The notes beneath the pieces were generated by a model that searched no databases, had not been told where the DNA came from, and worked only from the letters and a program-made list of their open reading frames with translations. DNA of 64,000 bases, taken from the NCBI RefSeq assembly GCF_003268775.1, contig NZ_QLSU01000010.1, forward strand, positions 62,001 to 126,000. The letters are read 5' to 3'. Made by a program: the position numbers and the translations under genes. This DNA comes from Paraburkholderia unamae (GTDB taxonomy: Bacteria; Pseudomonadota; Gammaproteobacteria; Burkholderiales; Burkholderiaceae). Each line of letters begins with the position of its first letter. Positions within the stretch are counted from its first letter, which is position 1. This document shows, one piece after another, positions 42,674 to 52,700 of this stretch.

Positions 42674-44311
42674 TCAGGCGTTCGCCACGGTCTGTGCGGG
42701 CGGCTCGCCGTTGCGCCCCGCGCCGCCGTCGCCACGATCGGCGCGCTCGCCGAACAGCCCGGCCATCCAGCGGCCGATTTCCTCGGCGTTGGTCTCGCCT
42801 GTCAAACGCGCGGGCGAAAGCCGTCCGCCCGCGAGCACCGCAATGCGGTCGCAGATGTCGAAGAGTTCTTCCAGTTCTTCGGAAATCACGAGGATCGCCA
42901 CGCCGCGCGCCGACAGGTCGAGCAACTGCTGCCGGATGAACGCGGCCGCACCGACGTCCACGCCCCAGGTGGGCTGTGCGACCACGAGCACCTTCGGCGC
43001 CTGAAGAATTTCGCGTCCCACGATGTACTTTTGCAGATTGCCGCCCGAGAGGCTTTGCGCAAGCGCGTCGGGGCCGCCGCAGCGCACGTCGAACGCGCCG
43101 ATACAGCGCTCGGCGAATGCGCGCATCGCGCCGGTCTTGAGCCATCCCGAGCGCACCATGCCTTCGCGATGAGCGGTGAGCAAGGCGTTCTCCGCGAGCG
43201 ACATGGCCGGCACCGCGCCGCGCCCAAGCCGCTCCTCGGGCACGAACGCGAAGCCGAGCCTGCGCCGCGCGCCCGCCGAAAGACGACCCGCCGGCTTGCC
43301 GCAAAGCTTGACCGCGTCGGCGGCTACGTTGTGGCGGGCCGCCTGCGCCTCGCCCGACAGCGCGGCGAGCAGTTCCGCCTGACCGTTGCCCGAGACGCCC
43401 GCAATGCCAAGAATCTCGCCCGCATGCACGCCGAACGAAACGTCGCTGAGCGACGTGCCGAACGGATCGTCGCTCGGCATGGAGAGATGCGTTACGTCGA
43501 GCAGCACGTCGCCGGGCGTATGCGCGCGGCGCGTGTAGTCGGGCAGTTCGCGCCCGACCATCAGCCGCGCGAGCGACGCATGCGTTTCCTCGCGCGGAAT
43601 CACGCGGCCCGTGACCTTGCCGCCGCGCAGCACGGTGGCCGTGTCGCACAGCTCCTGGATTTCGTCGAGCTTGTGGCTGATGTAGAGGATGCTGCACCCT
43701 TCCGAAGCGAGACGGCGCAGCGTGCCGAACAGCTTGCGCACCGCCTGCGGCGTGAGCACCGAAGTCGGCTCGTCCATGATGAGCAGACGCGGGTTCTGCA
43801 ACAGACAGCGCACGATCTCCACGCGCTGGCGCTCGCCCACCGTGAGGCTGTGCACGTGCCGCTGCGGATCGACGTCGAGGCCGTACTGCGCCGACACCTC
43901 GCGAATGCGTTGGCCCAGTGCTTTCAGGTCGAACGCTTCGTCGAGCGAAAGCGCGATGTTCTCGCCAACGGTCAGTGTTTCGAACAACGAAAAATGCTGG
44001 AACACCATGCCGATGCCGAGCTTGCGCGCCGCGGCCGGGCTGCCGATCTCGACAACCTGACCTTCCCAGCGAATCTCGCCCGCGTCAGGGCGCACCGCGC
44101 CATAGACGATCTTCATGAGCGTGCTCTTGCCCGCGCCATTTTCGCCGAGTAACGCGTGGATTTCGCCGGGCGCGACCGAGAGCGTGACGTCGTCGTTCGC
44201 GCGCACCGCCGGGTACTGCTTCGTAATGCCGCCAAGCGCGAGGCGCGGGACGCCCTTGTCCGTGTTCTCGCCCTGCGCGCCCCTGGCCTGACGTGGAGAT
44301 GAATCGCCCAT
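42674..44311 (-). CDS. Nucleoside/purine ABC transporter ATPase (double ABC domain)
   Basis: A 545-residue duplicated ATPase like those of BMP-type nucleoside and ribose importers. First domain: Walker A GENGAGKST (about 66-74), signature LTVGERQR and Walker B LLIMDEPTSVLTP. Second domain: a degenerate P-loop GVSGNGQAEL, signature QSLSGGNLQK and VLVVAQPTWGVDV in place of the canonical DE, the usual asymmetry of this family. ATG 44311 is used; the open frame continues to 44386. First gene of the transporter operon, divergent from a LysR regulator 253 bases away, which may control it. Confidence 0.9.
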   Translation of the reverse strand: MGDSSPRQARGAQGENTDKGVPRLALGGITKQYPAVRANDDVTLSVAPGEIHALLGENGAGKSTLMKIVYGAVRPDAGEIRWEGQVVEIGSPAAARKLGIGMVFQHFSLFETLTVGENIALSLDEAFDLKALGQRIREVSAQYGLDVDPQRHVHSLTVGERQRVEIVRCLLQNPRLLIMDEPTSVLTPQAVRKLFGTLRRLASEGCSILYISHKLDEIQELCDTATVLRGGKVTGRVIPREETHASLARLMVGRELPDYTRRAHTPGDVLLDVTHLSMPSDDPFGTSLSDVSFGVHAGEILGIAGVSGNGQAELLAALSGEAQAARHNVAADAVKLCGKPAGRLSAGARRRLGFAFVPEERLGRGAVPAMSLAENALLTAHREGMVRSGWLKTGAMRAFAERCIGAFDVRCGGPDALAQSLSGGNLQKYIVGREILQAPKVLVVAQPTWGVDVGAAAFIRQQLLDLSARGVAILVISEELEELFDICDRIAVLAGGRLSPARLTGETNAEEIGRWMAGLFGERADRGDGGAGRNGEPPAQTVANA

Positions 44312-44564
44312 GGAGGTTCCGCCGTTGTACGTTATTGCTGTTTCAAAGCCGTTTGACGCGTACCGCCGCGGCCAGGCGTTGCGCACACTCGCGCGGGGTG
44401 AAGATACCCGTTAGCCATGCCAAGGTCGAGCCGCCAAAATTCACCGTTGCCCCGCCGCGCGGGCGACTCGGGGTAAGCCTCGCTTGACGGCGTTTTTTGT
44501 ACATATTAAAAACCATATACCCCCGAACCCCATCGATCAGCCAGAACATATAATCGGAGAATTC

Positions 44565-45497
44565 ATGAGTCAGCAACGCGAGGCGATCGACACGTACCTC
44601 TTGCGCGTCTTGCACACGCTTCTGATGGAGCGCAGCGTGACACGCGCCGCCGTCAAGCTCAATCAGTCCCAGCCCGCGATCAGCGCGGCGCTGCGGCGCC
44701 TGCGCGACATCACCGGCGACCCGCTCCTCGTGCGCGGCAAGTCCGGCATGGTGCCGACCGAGTACGGCCTGCGCCTGCTCGAGCCCGTGCAGAACGCGCT
44801 GCGCGAGATCGAGCGCATTCGCTTCCAGCAACACAATTTCGACCCGGCCACGTCCATCCGTTGTTACCGGATTGGGTGTCCTGACTATCTGAACGTCCTG
44901 TTCGTGCCGACCGTGGTCGAGCGCTTTCGTCAGGCCGCGCCCAACGCCACGCTCGAATTCCATTCGCTTGGCCCCGCGTTCGACTACGAACTCGCGCTCG
45001 AAGAAGGCAAGCTCGACATCGTCATCGGCAACTGGCCCGAACCGCCCGAGCAACTGCACCTCTCGAATCTGTTCGTCGACCAGATCGTTTGCCTGATGAG
45101 CAACACGCACCCGTTCGCCAAACGCGGCGGGCTCACGCTCGACCAGTACCTGAACGCGCCGCATCTCGCCCCTACGCCCTATTCCGTGGGCCAGCGCGGC
45201 GCCATCGACGTGCACCTCGCCCGCGAGCGCCTCAAGCGCCACGTGGTCGTCACGCTGCCGTACTTCAATCTCGCGCCCTACGTGCTCATCAAGTCGGACC
45301 TGATCTTCACGACCACGCGCCTCTTCGCCGACCACTACGCGCGCTTCCTGCCGCTCACGGTCGTGCCCGCGCCGCTCGACTTTCCGCCCATGCAGTACTA
45401 CCAGTTGTGGCACGAACGCTGTCATTACTCGGACGAAGTACGCTGGTTGCGCGGCCTCGTGGCCGAAGCCACCAAGACGCTGATCGACAAGCCCTGA
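44565..45497 (+). CDS. LysR-family regulator of the purine region
   Basis: A 310-residue regulator. The winged helix-turn-helix (about 6-65) reads LLRVLHTLLMERSVTRAAVKLNQSQPAISAALRRLR in part, followed by GDPLLVRGKSGMVPT. The C-terminal periplasmic-binding-like effector domain spans about 90-300. CGGAGA precedes the ATG at 44565; an in-frame start at 44484 would extend into the divergent promoter. It lies between the purine transporter operon (divergent) and the 8-oxoguanine deaminase gene (convergent), so control of purine genes is likely but unproven. The effector is unknown. Confidence 0.87.
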   Translation: MSQQREAIDTYLLRVLHTLLMERSVTRAAVKLNQSQPAISAALRRLRDITGDPLLVRGKSGMVPTEYGLRLLEPVQNALREIERIRFQQHNFDPATSIRCYRIGCPDYLNVLFVPTVVERFRQAAPNATLEFHSLGPAFDYELALEEGKLDIVIGNWPEPPEQLHLSNLFVDQIVCLMSNTHPFAKRGGLTLDQYLNAPHLAPTPYSVGQRGAIDVHLARERLKRHVVVTLPYFNLAPYVLIKSDLIFTTTRLFADHYARFLPLTVVPAPLDFPPMQYYQLWHERCHYSDEVRWLRGLVAEATKTLIDKP

Positions 45498-45498
45498 G

Positions 45499-45538
45499 CG
45501 CGGCGGCCGCACGATGCTGCGGCCCGCCACGCATTTTT
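45499..45538 (+). terminator. Possible terminator of the LysR gene
   Basis: GGCGGCCGC and GCGGCCCGCC can pair with one bulge around 45502-45528, followed by CATTTTT at 45532-45538. Confidence 0.4.
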
Positions 45539-45587
45539 GTCAGCCCTGTGCGGCGCGCGCCCTGAAGCGCGCTGCCGCAGGTCTTCC

Positions 45588-46988
45588 CTAGCGCGCCATC
45601 TGCACGAGCTGCGCCGCGAGCCGGTTGTGCCGCTCGATTACCGGCCCAAGCTCCACCGTCTGCAACACGCCCTCCTTCACGACCACGCGTCCGCCAATCA
45701 CGCTCAGCGCGACCTGTGACGGCGCGCAGAACACGAGCGCCGCAACCGGATCGTGCAGCGCCCCGGCAAAGAGCGGCTGCCGCAGGTCGAACGCGACGAA
45801 GTCGGCCGCCATGCCGGGCGCCAGCGCGCCAATATCGTCGCGCCCGAGCACCTGTGCGCCGCCCAGTGTGGCGATTTCGAGCGCCTCGCGTGCCGTCATC
45901 GCGTCCGGGCCAAAACCCACGCGCGCGAGCAGCATGGCCTGGCGCGCCTCGGCCACCATCTGCGCGCCGTCGTTCGACGCCGAGCCGTCCACGCCGAGCC
46001 CCACGGGCACCCCTGCAAGCCGCATCTTCTTCACCGGCGCGATGCCCGAGGCGAGCCGCATGTTCGAGCATGGACAATGCGCGACGCCCGTGCCCGTGCG
46101 GCCGAAAAGCCCGATGCCGTGATCGTCGAGCTGCACGCAGTGCGCGTGCCACACGTCGCGGCCCACCCAGCCGAGATCCTCGGCGTACTCGGCGGGCGTC
46201 ATCCCGAACTTCTCCCGGCTGTAGGCGATGTCGTTGACGTTCTCGGCGAGGTGCGTGTGCATCGACACGCCGTAGTGGCGCGCCAGCACCGCCGATTCGC
46301 GCATCAGATCGCGGCTCACCGAAAACGGCGAACACGGCGCCACCACGACGCGCAGCATCGCGTAGCGGCCCTCGTCGTGATAGGTCTCGATGAGGCGCTG
46401 GGTGTCGGCGAGAATCGCGTCCTCGCGCTCAACCACGGAATCGGGCGGCAGGCCGCCGTCCTTCTGGCCCACGCTCATGCTGCCGCGGCTCGCGTGAAAG
46501 CGCATGCCGATGCGTTGCGCCGCGCGGATGCTGTCGTCGAGACGGCTGCCGTTCGGGTAGATGTACAAATGATCGCTCGAGGTCGTGCAGCCCGAGAGCA
46601 GCAGTTCCGCCATCGCCGTGAGCGTGGAAACCTCGATCATCTCGGGCGTGAGGTTCGCCCATACCTTGTAGAGATTCGTGAGCCAGCCGAACAGTTCGGC
46701 ATCCTGGGCGGCCGGCACGGCCCGTGTCAGGCTCTGGTACATGTGGTGATGCGTGTTGACGAGCCCCGGCGTCACGAGGTGGCCACTCGCGTCGATCACC
46801 TCGTCGGCCGTGGCGGGGAGTTCCGCCGTCGGCCCGACCGCGACAATGCGGTTGTCTTCCACGTAAATGCCGCCGCCGCGAATCTCGCGGCGCGCGCCGT
46901 CCATCGTCAACAGCATGTCGGCATGCTTGAGCAGCAAGGTCCGGCCGGGTTTCGGCAAAGCTTGCCCTTGTGCGAGTGTGCGTTCCAT
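45588..46988 (-). CDS. 8-oxoguanine/guanine deaminase-type amidohydrolase
   Basis: A 466-residue metal-dependent amidohydrolase. VTPGLVNTHHHMYQSLTR (about 72-90) carries the metal HxH. HTHLAEN (about 246-252), WHAHCVQL (about 283-290) and LGVDGSASNDGAQM (about 333-346) give the other His and Asp ligands. The SASND motif and overall length fit bacterial 8-oxoguanine deaminases and the related AtzA/TrzN group rather than short cytidine-deaminase-like GuaD. It would convert 8-oxoguanine to urate, or guanine to xanthine, feeding the urate pathway beside it. Confidence 0.85.
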   Translation of the reverse strand: MERTLAQGQALPKPGRTLLLKHADMLLTMDGARREIRGGGIYVEDNRIVAVGPTAELPATADEVIDASGHLVTPGLVNTHHHMYQSLTRAVPAAQDAELFGWLTNLYKVWANLTPEMIEVSTLTAMAELLLSGCTTSSDHLYIYPNGSRLDDSIRAAQRIGMRFHASRGSMSVGQKDGGLPPDSVVEREDAILADTQRLIETYHDEGRYAMLRVVVAPCSPFSVSRDLMRESAVLARHYGVSMHTHLAENVNDIAYSREKFGMTPAEYAEDLGWVGRDVWHAHCVQLDDHGIGLFGRTGTGVAHCPCSNMRLASGIAPVKKMRLAGVPVGLGVDGSASNDGAQMVAEARQAMLLARVGFGPDAMTAREALEIATLGGAQVLGRDDIGALAPGMAADFVAFDLRQPLFAGALHDPVAALVFCAPSQVALSVIGGRVVVKEGVLQTVELGPVIERHNRLAAQLVQMAR

Positions 46989-47555
46989 CGTCCTCGTTCG
47001 CTCCGTTGTCGTGCCGTGGCGAGCCAGTCCGGCTCGTTCCAGGCGTGTGAACCAGACGCCCTCGCCCGCACCCGCCGGTCAGGCCGGCCGCCCAGGCGCC
47101 GGTGCCGACGCGTCCCGGGGAGGACGCCGCTGGCCCGGTTACCCGGCGTCCGACGCCGTCTTCGGGACGCGCAGCACGCGCTGCGCATGACCACAACGAT
47201 CCTCAGCCAAAATAATCGTGGCAATTCACGCCGCTGCGATACCCACATTCACGCCACGCATATAAAGGTCGAATTTTGGCGTCGCTACGATACCTGCATG
47301 GGGCGAACCAATCCGGGGCGCCATGAGCGCGGCACCCAGGGCGCACCCCTATGCGCGAAGCTTTATCTTTCCTATCGCTCGCGCGCGCCGGGTGCGATCG
47401 TTCTTAAAATGCGTTCACGGCGCTCGATTCGATCCGCCGACGGGTATGTAGCCACTCACGTGGAGCCTCGATCCGCCGCAATGCATCACGCATGGGATCG
47501 AGGACAGTTGCCGGAACATCGCAATCGCACCAGGCACTCACAAGGAAAACTGCGA
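46989..47555. other. Divergent promoter region between the deaminase and hiuH
   Basis: About 570 bases without a convincing gene. The A+T-richer section at 47190-47280 probably holds the divergent promoters; short repeated words (ATTCACGCC at about 47225 and 47250) might be regulator half-sites. Confidence 0.4.
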
Positions 47556-47909
47556 ATGGGCAAGCTGACTACCCACGTGCTCGACACCGCGAACGGCCGT
47601 CCCGGCGCGGGCATCAAGGTCGAGCTCTTTGCGCTCTCGGGCGACGCACGCCGCGCGCTCAAGACCGTCACCACCAATCACGACGGCCGCTGCGACGAGC
47701 CGCTGCTGGAAGGCGCAACGCTCGAGAAAGGCGAATACGAACTCGTGTTCCACGCCGGCGACTATTTCGCCGCGCTCGGCGCGAACGTGCCCGAGCCGCG
47801 CTTCGTGGACCGTGTCGTGCTGCGCTTCGGCATCGCCGACGCCGGTTCGCACTACCACGTGCCGCTGCTCGTTTCGCCGTGGTCGTACAGCACCTATCGG
47901 GGTAGCTGA
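47556..47909 (+). CDS. hiuH: 5-hydroxyisourate hydrolase (transthyretin-related)
   Basis: A 117-residue enzyme that opens 5-hydroxyisourate to OHCU. It has the family N-terminus LTTHVLDTANGRPG with the catalytic His, a central T-N-x-D-G-R-C motif (TTNHDGRCDEPLL), and the diagnostic C-terminal tetrapeptide YRGS that separates HIU hydrolases from transthyretin. HYHVPLLVSPWSYSTYRGS also holds the active-site His. No signal peptide, so cytoplasmic. AAGGA precedes the ATG. It is followed in the same direction by puuD, the preceding step. Confidence 0.95.
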   Translation: MGKLTTHVLDTANGRPGAGIKVELFALSGDARRALKTVTTNHDGRCDEPLLEGATLEKGEYELVFHAGDYFAALGANVPEPRFVDRVVLRFGIADAGSHYHVPLLVSPWSYSTYRGS

Positions 47910-48114
47910 GCGGCTGGCGCATCGCAGTCTCACCACAGGGCGTTTCAGGCGATCTTGGCGCCCGCTTGATGAAGCCCCAAGGTTATACGAACAACAACGG
48001 CAGCGCGGCAGCGTCCGGGGCGTCAAACGTCCCTGGCTGCGCGACGCGCGCATACCCCGCAGTTCGCGCAGGCGTCCCGACGCACGCGCAATGCATCAGG
48101 AGTGGAGGAGTTTC

Positions 48115-49308
48115 ATGGAAGGCTTTATTACCGACTGGCTGAACCTCGCACTGCGCTGGTTCCACGTCATCGCCGCGATTGCCTGGATTGGCGAGTCGTT
48201 CTATTTCGTCGCGCTCGACAACAGCCTCAAACCACCCACGGACCCGAACCAGCGCCGCCGCGGCGTGTTCGGCGAGCTGTGGCACGTGCACGGTGGTGGC
48301 TTTTACAACATGCAGAAGTACACCGTGGCGCCGCCCGAAATGCCCGACGACCTGCACTGGTCGAAGTGGCCGTCGTACACCACGTGGCTCTCGGGCGCGT
48401 CGCTCTTCACGGTGCTGTACCTCATGGCGCCGAACACGTACCTGATCGACAAGAACGTGCTCGACATGGGTCCGGTCGTCGCGATCTTTTCGGCGCTCGG
48501 CTTCCTCGCCGCGGGCTGGATCGTCTATGACTCGCTGTGCCGCGCGCTCGGCACGAAGGACAAGCTGCTCGGCGCCTGCGTGGGCATCTATGTCGTGATC
48601 GCCGCGTACCTCGCGTGCCATATTTTCTCGGGCCGCGCCGCGTACCTCATCATGGGCGCCATGCTCGCGACGATCATGTCGGCGAACGTGTTCTTCGTCA
48701 TCATCCCCGGCCAGCGCAAGATGGTCGCCGCGATGCTCAAGGGCGAAGTGCCGAACCCCATTTACGGCAAGCGCGGCAAGCAGCGTTCGGTGCACAACAC
48801 GTACTTCACGCTGCCCGTGGTGTTCGCGATGCTGTCGAATCACTACGCCATGACCTATGCGCACGCCTACAACTGGGCCGTGCTCGTGGTGATCATGCTG
48901 GCAGGCGCGCTGATTCGTCAGTTCTTCGTGATGCGCCATCGCGGCCAGCAACTCTGGTATCTGCCGATCGGCGGCGTGGCGCTGATGTTCGTCGCGCTGG
49001 TATGGACGCTGCCGCGCCCGGTTGTGCCGCAGGCCGAAGCCGCGAACGCGCCCCAGCTCAAGGTCGCCGACATCCAGCCGATCCTCCAGCAGCGCTGTGC
49101 CTCATGCCACTCGGCGCACCCGACGATGATGGGCGCAGCGCCCGCTGGCGTGATGTTCGATACGCCCGATGAAATCTCGCAAAACGCGCAACGGCTGTAT
49201 CAGCAGGCTGTGACGCTCAAGGCGATGCCGCTTGGCAACGTCACGCACATGACCGACGACGAGCGGCAAAAGATTGCCGCCTGGTTCCAGGGCGGTGCGA
49301 AGCCGTGA
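48115..49308 (+). CDS. puuD: Membrane-bound urate hydroxylase PuuD with cytochrome c domain
   Basis: A 397-residue integral membrane protein. Residues 1-300 have about eight hydrophobic segments with conserved His residues (WFHVIAAIAWIGESFYF, ELWHVHGGGFY) typical of DUF989/PuuD. The C-terminal part (about 315-397) is a c-type cytochrome with the haem motif CASCH (in LQQRCASCHSAHP) and an axial-ligand candidate Met in KAMPLGNVTHM. GGAGGAG precedes the ATG at 48115. The enzyme oxidises urate to 5-hydroxyisourate and feeds electrons to the respiratory chain instead of making peroxide. It forms a two-gene unit with hiuH and ends at a strong terminator. Confidence 0.93.
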   Translation: MEGFITDWLNLALRWFHVIAAIAWIGESFYFVALDNSLKPPTDPNQRRRGVFGELWHVHGGGFYNMQKYTVAPPEMPDDLHWSKWPSYTTWLSGASLFTVLYLMAPNTYLIDKNVLDMGPVVAIFSALGFLAAGWIVYDSLCRALGTKDKLLGACVGIYVVIAAYLACHIFSGRAAYLIMGAMLATIMSANVFFVIIPGQRKMVAAMLKGEVPNPIYGKRGKQRSVHNTYFTLPVVFAMLSNHYAMTYAHAYNWAVLVVIMLAGALIRQFFVMRHRGQQLWYLPIGGVALMFVALVWTLPRPVVPQAEAANAPQLKVADIQPILQQRCASCHSAHPTMMGAAPAGVMFDTPDEISQNAQRLYQQAVTLKAMPLGNVTHMTDDERQKIAAWFQGGAKP

Positions 49309-49337
49309 TCGACTAACGCCCTCTCGCTAGAGCGAGG

Positions 49338-49370
49338 AAGCCCGAAGCGCAGTGCGCTTCGGGCTTTTTT
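49338..49370 (+). terminator. Rho-independent terminator of the hiuH-puuD unit
   Basis: AAGCCCGAAGCGC (49338-49350), 3-base loop, GCGCTTCGGGCTT (49354-49366), then TTTT: a 13-bp perfect stem with U-run. Confidence 0.92.
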
Positions 49371-49764
49371 CTTTGGCGGGCAGAAATCGCATATGAAATA
49401 AATATATTGAACCGCGTCTCGTACGAAAATTCTCAATAAAAACCATTGCAAATAGAGAAATTTCCATAACAAAAAATCTGACGTATAAGTATAAATAATT
49501 TTTAAGAGTCGTCTTATGTATCACTTGCTTGCCAGCAAATAGAGTCTGATCGCCCCCTTAATAGAAAGCCTTAGTTGCAGGCTTTTCGGGGGTTTCCCGC
49601 TTTGCTCGCATTGCCGAATCGGGATGCAACCAGCCTGCTCTGCGGGACGATTCTTTAATTCAACAAATTGAATATCAGAGTGCCCACGCATTTATGCCGT
49701 TGGCGCTTATCGGCCATGCGCTGGCGTTATGCACTGGATATTCACTCTTAGACCACGGCAAGCC
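49371..49764. other. A+T-rich leader of the adhesin gene
   Basis: About 390 bases, far more A+T-rich than the rest of the window (for example 49381-49510), without a gene. A 7-bp perfect hairpin, AAAGCCT/AGGCTTT, lies at 49565-49585. Such leaders often hold silencer- or nucleoid-protein-controlled promoters. Confidence 0.55.
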
Positions 49765-52700
49765 ATGAACAAGACATATCGATCAGTCTGGAACGAGTCC
49801 ACGGGGGTCTGGACTGCGGCTCAAGAGAACGCGCGCGGGCGCTCGAAGTCTGCGTCAACGAAGACGGGAGCGGTCGTCTCAGTCGCCATGTCGGCGGCGG
49901 TCGCGGCCCTGGCGCTGAGCGCCTCGATGCAGGCGCGTGCGCAGTTCGCAGGCGGTGGAGGCGTACTCGGACCAGCCAACAAAGGTGACGGGGTCTCGAT
50001 TGGTTATCTTACGAATGCCGTCAATGGTTACTCAATCGGCAGTTGGGTCACGACAACCGGCAACTGGTCCATCGGCTTTGGCCACGCCGTGACGGTGACC
50101 GGGCAAAGTAATATCGGCATCGGCACCGACGTACTTGTGATCGGCACCGATGCCATCGCGCTCGGAAACGCCGCAAACGCATATGGTTCGATCGGCTCCA
50201 CGGCGCTCGGCAGCCACAGCCTCTCATCGAATAGCTACGCGACGGCGCTTGGAGATTACGCGCAGGCAACAGGCCTGAGCGCCACGGCACTGGGCTACAA
50301 CGCAAGAGCGTCGACCACGAATTCGGTGGCGCTCGGCGCCAACTCGTTGACAGGTTCGGCAACGAGGATCTCGGGCGACACGATTGGCGGCAACTACTAT
50401 ATGTACGCAGGTACGGCACCGGTTGGTGTCGTAAGCGTAGGCTCCGCCGGCGCGGAACGTCAGATCATGAATGTGGCTGCCGGGCGCGTGGCGTCCAACA
50501 GCACCGATGCGGTCAACGGCTCGCAACTCTACGCCACGAACCAGGCACTGACAGATCTGGCAGGCAAGAGCACCAATGCCGTACTGTACGACTCGCCGTC
50601 ACAAACGTCCGTCACGCTCGGCGGCGTGGGCAGCAGAAATCCGGTCGCACTGCGCAACGTCGCGAACGGCGCGCTCACGGCGTCCAGCCTGGATGCCGTG
50701 AACGGCTCGCAACTCTACGCGACGAACGAGCGCATCACGAGCCTCGACGGCAAACTCCAGGATGCGGTGCTGTATGACTCCTCGTCGCACAATTCCGTGA
50801 CGCTGGGTGGCTCGGGTAGCACCAAATCCGTCGCTCTGCACAACGTCGCGAACGGCGCGCTCACGGCTTCCAGCCTGGACGCCGTGAACGGCTCGCAGCT
50901 CTACGCGACGAACGAGCGCATCACGAGCCTCGACGGCAAACTCCAGGATGCGGTGCTGTATGACTCCTCGTCGCACAATTCCGTGACGCTGGGTGGCTCG
51001 GGTAGCACCAAATCCGTCGCTCTGCACAACGTCGCGAACGGCGCGCTCACGGCTTCCAGCCTGGACGCCGTGAACGGCTCGCAACTCTATGACGCCATGC
51101 AGCAGGCGGGTGGCAAGGGGACGCACTACGTCGGCATCAATAGTCTTCCAGACCAAGGAAACTACAACGGCGAAGGTGCGATCGGCGACTCGGCGATCGC
51201 CATTGGAGCGAACGCGACGGCATCGGGTTATCATGCCCTCGCCATCGGAACAGGCGCTACCACTACGGCGGCTACCGGTACGGCGATCGGCCACAATACG
51301 CTCGCCACCGAAGCATCTGTTGCCCTGGGCGCGTCAAGCTCCGCCACGACCTGGCGAGACGTGGCAATCGGCCCCGGTAGCACGGCCACCGGCGGCTCCT
51401 CGATCGCGATAGGTTCTCTCACCACGGCAGCGGGCTATCACGCCATGGCACTGGGCGGCGGCGCGGTTGCTCAGGATAGCTATGGAATCGCCCTCGGTGA
51501 CACCGCCGTCGCGGCAGGTCGGGCATCCGCCGCGTTCGGCCCCGCAGCGGCGGCGCTGGGCGGTAACGACGTCGCCATCGGTTTCCAGAGCACTTCGTCC
51601 GGCGCCGCTGCCATCGCGATCGGCACCGGCGCGCAAGCCGGCGAGGGATCGGCAACAGCGGTTGGCGCAAACGCATTCGCAGCCAGCGCGAACGCGCTCG
51701 CGCTTGGTGCAGGAGCCACAGCCTCGCAAAGTTACGCAGTCGCGCTTGGCTCTGACTCCACGACGGCCGCCGCCGTCGGAACATCGGGCACCACGATTCG
51801 CGGCGTGCCCTACGATTTCGCCGGCACAAATCCGGCCAGTACCGTCAGCGTAGGCAGCGTGGGCAACGAACGAACGATCACCAACGTTGCTGCGGGGCGG
51901 CTCAACGAGGATTCGACCGATGCGGTCAACGGTTCGCAGCTCAATGCAACGAACGAAAGCATCGATGCCATCAACGAGACTGGGACGAAGTATTTCCACG
52001 CCAACTCGACGCTGGATGACTCTAATGCGTCCGGAACCGATGCCATCGCAATTGGACCGCTCGCTGTCGCGAGTGGCGATCAGTCGATCGCACAAGGCAT
52101 GTCGGCGACGGCGGCAGGCGAAGGCGCCATCGCGTTAGGCACGGCAAGCCGCGCCGGCATCAACGCCGGCCCGTACAACGCCGTGGCTATGGCAGTTGGC
52201 AGCGGAAGTACCGCTTACGGTGAAGGCGATCTCGCGTTAGGCTCCGGTGCGACGGCAGGCTATGCCTCGACCTCGAGCAGCTCATACCTGCCCGGCGGCG
52301 TAGCGATCGGAATGAATGCAAGCGCTACCGGGGGCAACGCTATCGCAGTCGGCCTCAATGCCACATCGACTGGCGGCGCTGCGATTGCGATCGGCAATGG
52401 CAGCAAAACGCCTGGATCAAGCTCTTTGGCATTAGGCGCGCTCAGTGCGGCAAACGCAACACAAAGCGTTGTTCTCGGCGCCGCAGCAACAGCAAATGGC
52501 GATCTTTCCACCGCGATCGGTTTCGGTGCGTTGGCAAATAACGCGAAAGACGTCGCGCTTGGCTCCGGTTCGACAACGGACGCCGCCGTTGGAACGCCGG
52601 ACACGACGATTCGCGGTGTTTCCTATGATTTTGCCGGCGCAAATCCGTCCAGCACCGTCAGCATAGGCAGCGTGGGCAATGAACGCACGATCACCAATGT

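Noticed and set aside
45753..47909. 718-codon plus-strand frame across the 8-oxoguanine deaminase gene, reaching hiuH
   Set aside because: Only the last 117 codons (hiuH from 47556) are real; the rest is antisense to the amidohydrolase gene.
49371..49764. Small genes in the A+T-rich leader of the adhesin (for example 49327-49524 on the minus strand)
   Set aside because: Overlaps the puuD terminator, lacks a ribosome binding site, and has the Phe/Leu/Ile content expected from random A+T-rich DNA.
50656..51091. CRISPR-like or minisatellite array
   Set aside because: The 186-base repeats are an in-frame coding duplication of an adhesin stalk unit with no spacers.
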